From Nemertoderma westbladi (lineage: Eukaryota > Xenacoelomorpha > Nemertodermatida > Nemertodermatidae), in the NCBI GenBank assembly GCA_032718475.1, contig JAUCBJ010001053.1:1-34505 (forward strand): a stretch of 34,505 nucleotides of DNA. The letters are read 5' to 3'. The notes under the pieces were generated by a model. The model had not been told where the DNA came from. It saw nothing but the letters and a program-made list of their open reading frames with translations, and ran no database searches. A program made the position numbers and the translations under genes. Shown here one piece after another: positions 31,172-34,505 of this stretch. Within the stretch, counting starts at the first letter, position 1. Each line of letters begins with the position of its first letter.

Positions 31172-31935
31172 GTGAGTAGGGTTTGAATCCGTGACCATCC
31201 GTGTTACCCACTTTTTATAATTGCATTAGTAGGACTCGAACCCTGGTTTAACTTATTTTGTGTTGGTTTTATAATGGTCGCAAGTAGGGCTTGAACCCGT
31301 GACCTTCTGTTTATTTTCCATAAAACGGGATACGAGAAGGGGTCGAACCTGCGAGCATATATTTTTCCTATTTTGTGTTTAGTTTAGGTACTCTAATTAT
31401 TCTATGTTTACTTTTTATATTTTCATGATTAGGATTCGAACCCTGGTTTATCTTATTTTGTGTTGGATTTATAATGGTCGCGAGTAGGGATTGAACCTAT
31501 GACCTCCTGTTTATTTTCCATAAAACGGGATACGAGTAGGGATTGAGCCCGTGACCTTCTGTTTTTCCTATTTTATGTTTAGTTTAGTTACTCTAGTTAT
31601 TCTATGTTTACTTTTTATATTTTCATGATTAGGATTCGAACCCTGGTTTAACTTATTTTGTGTTGGATTTATAATGGTCGCGAGTAGGGATTGAACCCGT
31701 GACCTTCTGTTTTTCCTAATTTATGTTTAGTTTAGTTACTCTAGTTATTCTATGTTTACTTTTTATATTTTCATGATTAGGATTCGAACCCTGGTTTAAC
31801 TTATTTTGTGTTGGATTTATAATGGTCGCGAGTAGGGATTGAACCTATGACCTCCTGTTTATTTTCCATAAAACTGGATACGAGTAGGGATTGAGCCCGT
31901 GACCTTCTGTTTTTCCTATTTTGTGTTTAGTTTAG
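31172..31935 (-). repeat. Tandem array carrying ~12 tRNA 3'-half (T-arm/B-box) look-alikes
   Basis: Units of ~200 bp: the word GATTCGAACCCTGG (or GACTCGAACCCTGG) recurs at 31232, 31432, 31632 and 31780, spaced 200, 200 and 148 bp; the third unit lacks ~52 bp. A full unit has three related words: GATTCGAACCCTGG, CGAGTAGGGATTGAACC and CGAGTAGGGATTGAGCCC. All are reverse complements of T-arm text such as GGTTCAATCCC or GGTTCGAATCC, i.e. the pol III B box, read on the minus strand. No D-arm/A box or complete tRNA cloverleaf could be found. Between the words are AT-rich spacers (TTATTTTGTGTTGG, TTATTTTCCATAAAAC). Confidence 0.75.
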
Positions 31936-32291
31936 TTACTCTATGTTAAAGTGAATTTTCATATTATATTTATGTTAAATTATAAATTTATGTTACAATT
32001 ATTATTTATATTATAAAAACAGAAATATTCGAGTTATATTGCATTATATATTTTACATTGAAGTGGAATACTTTAGATGTTGGGGGACTCTGGTTTGCGA
32101 GGGATATTTGAATGGTGAGTATAACTATCCTTGAGAGCTAGTGCAACGCTATCTCACTATGGATGGGCTTTACCACTGTACTCGCATTTGCTCTCCCATT
32201 GGCTGCTCGATGCCTCCGATTAAGGGTCTACGACCTTCAAGCTGATTATTTGCTTAGTTTTCTAATTGGAGGGATGTGAGTTTGGACAAAA
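31936..32291. other. No gene recognised
   Basis: AT-rich, then a mixed stretch (32060-32260). No RNA family was matched. Confidence 0.4.
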
Positions 32292-32383
32292 GAATTGGGA
32301 TTACAATCAGAGATGTGAGGCAAAGGTGGCTTCTACTGCTTGCCTTGCCATTTGCCCATCGCCTTATAAGTTAATAATAAAAG
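32292..32383 (+). repeat. LINE-associated repeat A, copy 3 (short)
   Basis: About 92 bp matching 19199-19290 from AATTGGGATTACAATCAGAG to AGTTAATAATAAAA. It is inverted relative to the copy at 23588-23996, so the two bracket the polymerase region as an inverted pair. Confidence 0.75.
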
Positions 32384-32554
32384 GTAACAAGCTGGCAAGC
32401 CTGGAAGGTTCACGGTCCTCCTACTTAATCAGTACAATAATAATACGTTTTCGTTCGGGTAGGCCTATGTTTCCTTTTCACTTGTTCCCATCGTAGGCGA
32501 CCTCATGCTCCTGTGCTCATCCCACCACGACCACGACCACCAGTTACGAGTTGG

Positions 32555-32830
32555 GTAGGCGTCTACCGGCAACCGGTAAGTAATTACGCGCCACACGACG
32601 TCATCCCGCCATCCGCCAACATTTATACTGGTACGGTAAGCCTACCACCTACCGGCTGGCTACCATCGCACCGTAGGTCTACCGCCTACGCCTACCGGTC
32701 AACCGGTAACGGTAGGCTACCGCGTACCGGTACAGCGGTACTCAAAGTCGTACCGGTATTGTCGTAATTGACAAATGCAGGATTAAACCGTAACCCGTTC
32801 CAGTACCGGTACCATATGCATCTGAACGAC
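32555..32830. repeat. ACCGGT/GGTACC palindrome-rich field
   Basis: Dense ACCGGT, ACCGGC and TACCG words in both orientations (for example AACCGGTAA, CGTACCGGTAC, CAGTACCGGTACC). A smaller cluster is at 34360-34420, and single TACCGGTA palindromes occur elsewhere (3824, 26032, 26178). Non-coding. Confidence 0.6.
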
Positions 32831-33362
32831 TGGACGGTTAATCTCATAGCATAGCTGCATAGGCCTACTGGTAGTCAGTGCGAAGTCGCCTGCGAACATG
32901 GCGAAATATTATATTTACTGCTAGGGCTAGGCTAGGACCTACTGCTGTACTGACCTATGACAGTATGAAGATAGGCAGATAGGCCTACAGTGGTCAGGTA
33001 GTACCGGTCCGGTATGCCTACTACAGGCAGACAATCAGACAGTACTAGCAGTGCTAATTAATTACCTTAATTAAATCTTCAATTAGGTCATAATGTAGGT
33101 CCAAATTTAAAAATCGGCCTCCGTTAATCGATTTACAAATAATTCAGGTACCTCCATGCCAAATATCAGAATCATTCATTGCGTTCCCTATGACAAGATA
33201 GCTTTTTCCTAAACCATGCGAAAACACGCAAATATAGCGCTCACATCGCACAAATACCATCTCGACACCCAATTTTTTGTATGAGCCTTCGCCATCCCTA
33301 TATCTAACTTTTGTCCAAATTTTGTTTCGATTGATTAATAAATAACTGAGATATCGCTCTGG
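32831..33362. other. No gene recognised
   Basis: Non-coding. The stretch leading into the CA repeat (AATAACTGAGATATCGCTCTGG) resembles the 3' part of a dispersed repeat that ends in a microsatellite, but no second copy is in the window. Confidence 0.4.
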
Positions 33363-33409
33363 ACACACACACACACACACACACACACTAACACACACAC
33401 ACACACACA
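33363..33409. repeat. (AC)n microsatellite
   Basis: Two runs of AC dinucleotides interrupted once by TA. Confidence 0.95.
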
Positions 33410-33504
33410 TTACGGTAATAATGGTCACCTATGTCAAGGACCGTGAACCAATAATCTGTAAAACACTACACTAGTAGGCTTAATTATAAGGACATATATC
33501 CGTT

Positions 33505-33540
33505 AACTAAACATAACTAAACATAACTAAACATAACATA
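33505..33540. repeat. ACATAACTAA decamer tandem repeat
   Basis: About three and a half copies of the 10-bp unit. Confidence 0.85.
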
Positions 33541-34505
33541 CCATACCTAATCAAACAACCTGTGCATACTTTTATATTGTTATACTGCTATTTACTGTCA
33601 GTTCTTCATAATATGGTTGATGAATTATTATATTTGGAATAACGATAAATAACTCCGAAAACCCAATATTCTTGATATACCGAAGGTAAGAGAGAAAGGT
33701 TACATATAACGATTGTGACTTATGTTAAAGTGGTTTGAAGTGAATCTAATGTTATTTGATAGACCCTACATGATTCGGTCCGTGTTCCTTTTATATGTGA
33801 CTAAAGTCAGTGAAGATCGGCAGATCAGTGTGCAGTATTGTGCAGCATTGTGTATGAGTGAGACTGATAACGAAGCATTTCCTAAAGAATGCGCCATATA
33901 TGTGAATTGTAACTAAGCCATATCGTTGTGAGTAGTTTAAGTCATAACTCTGTTTATAGATAGAGCGCCACGTCCTAAAGGAACTGTTAATATTCCCCGA
34001 AGGTGAATAATATTGTCAGAGATTATATAATACTGTCAGTCGAATAATACATTAGGCTTACATAGCAATACGATTAAGCCGTCAAACCCAATCTCCCGGG
34101 TATATCCAGCGGGTGAATGATCGCGCACCGATTGGTTTCGACTAGTGTAGTGAATCAAATATTTGTCAGAGGCTAAAAGTGATTTATTATCTAGAAGACA
34201 TCCTAATTTGGCGGGTTAAACTGCCAAAGGTCTGAAAGCGCGAACAATAACGGATATTTAGTCTGTATTGCAGTGTAGGCATTAAATACAGTTTAATATT
34301 GTTCTGGTAAGAACAATAATGGATATAGCTTCTGTATTGCAGTAGGCAATAAAGCTGAAGTACCGGCAACCGGTACCCAGTAGGCCTGACTACCTAACCA
34401 CCCGGACCGGTACCTACAGCAGTACAGGTACAGCAGTATTATTCGATTTTGATAATTATATACCGGTAGGCCTTAATAATTAATCAGGGACGGCCGCCCT
34501 GGTTT
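33541..34505. other. No gene recognised; short 69-bp tandem duplication
   Basis: GAACAATAAYGGATAT and CTGTATTGCAGT recur 69 bp apart (34242 and 34311), a two-copy tandem repeat. No coding region was seen. Confidence 0.5.

Noticed and set aside
31172-31935. CRISPR-like array
   Set aside because: Repeats are of several types, long and AT-spaced with a 200-bp period, in an animal genome with no cas genes; the words match tRNA T-arms.
32080-32240. Possible snRNA or 5S-like gene
   Set aside because: An ACTCTGGTTTG word hints at U5, but the remainder does not match any small RNA I know, and no Sm site or stem is evident.
33144-33428. Open frame with Cys-Val repeats on the minus strand
   Set aside because: The Cys-Val tract is the translated CA microsatellite.
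24312-34505. Termini of a full Polinton/Maverick
   Set aside because: I looked for matching inverted ends and for integrase, ATPase, protease and capsid ORFs around the polymerase and found none.
34485-34505. hAT-like terminal sequence at the window edge
   Set aside because: CAGGGACGGCCGCCCTGG resembles hAT ends but is truncated by the window; one end alone cannot support a call.

Overview
The window is eukaryotic, from an animal nuclear genome. It has AT-rich non-coding DNA, a spliced neuronal calcium sensor gene at the left edge, non-LTR and Ty3/gypsy retrotransposon remains, MITE-like elements, microsatellites and few genes. Frequent short palindromes of the TAGGCCTA and TACCGGTA type suggest a marine invertebrate, possibly a deuterostome such as an echinoderm, but this is only an impression. 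|| Layout. 1-300: last coding exon of a neurocalcin/hippocalcin-like EF-hand protein on the + strand. 300-7000: mostly AT-rich, with two MITE-like elements. One of these carries two perfect hairpins, and a 36-bp copied scrap of the downstream gene also lies here. 7024-10266 (-): an intact single-exon gene for a 1080-residue secreted or type I membrane glycoprotein, with its own TATA box and poly(A) signal. No known family could be named. 11.1-11.4 kb: decayed Ty3/gypsy gag. 12.4-13.6 kb: repeats. 13.9-15.9 kb (-): 5'-truncated LINE with a complete reverse transcriptase core. 16.0-21.6 kb: a large inverted repeat whose arms contain tandem ~162-bp units and 20-nt poly-G/poly-C tracts, around a spacer of nested repeats. 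22.2-24.0 kb (-): a second, frameshifted LINE. 24.0-24.3 kb: a palindrome-rich MITE with a probable 5-bp target duplication. || The most unusual block is 25.0-31.95 kb. It holds a promoter-like region, a duplicated 420-bp leader with a candidate splice donor and acceptors, and a family B DNA polymerase of the protein-primed viral/Polinton type, broken by one TAG codon. Just 14 bp beyond the polymerase stop begins an exon-like ORF that looks like a small TATA-binding protein. A tandem array follows, with about twelve tRNA 3'-half (T-arm/B-box) look-alikes. No integrase, capsid, ATPase or protease gene of a full Polinton is visible, and no matching termini were found. It may be a reduced or unrecognised polB element, or an endogenised fragment of a DNA virus. 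|| Right flank (32-34.5 kb): a third copy of the LINE-associated repeat, an ACCGGT-rich palindrome field, a CA microsatellite and short tandem repeats; no gene was recognised there.
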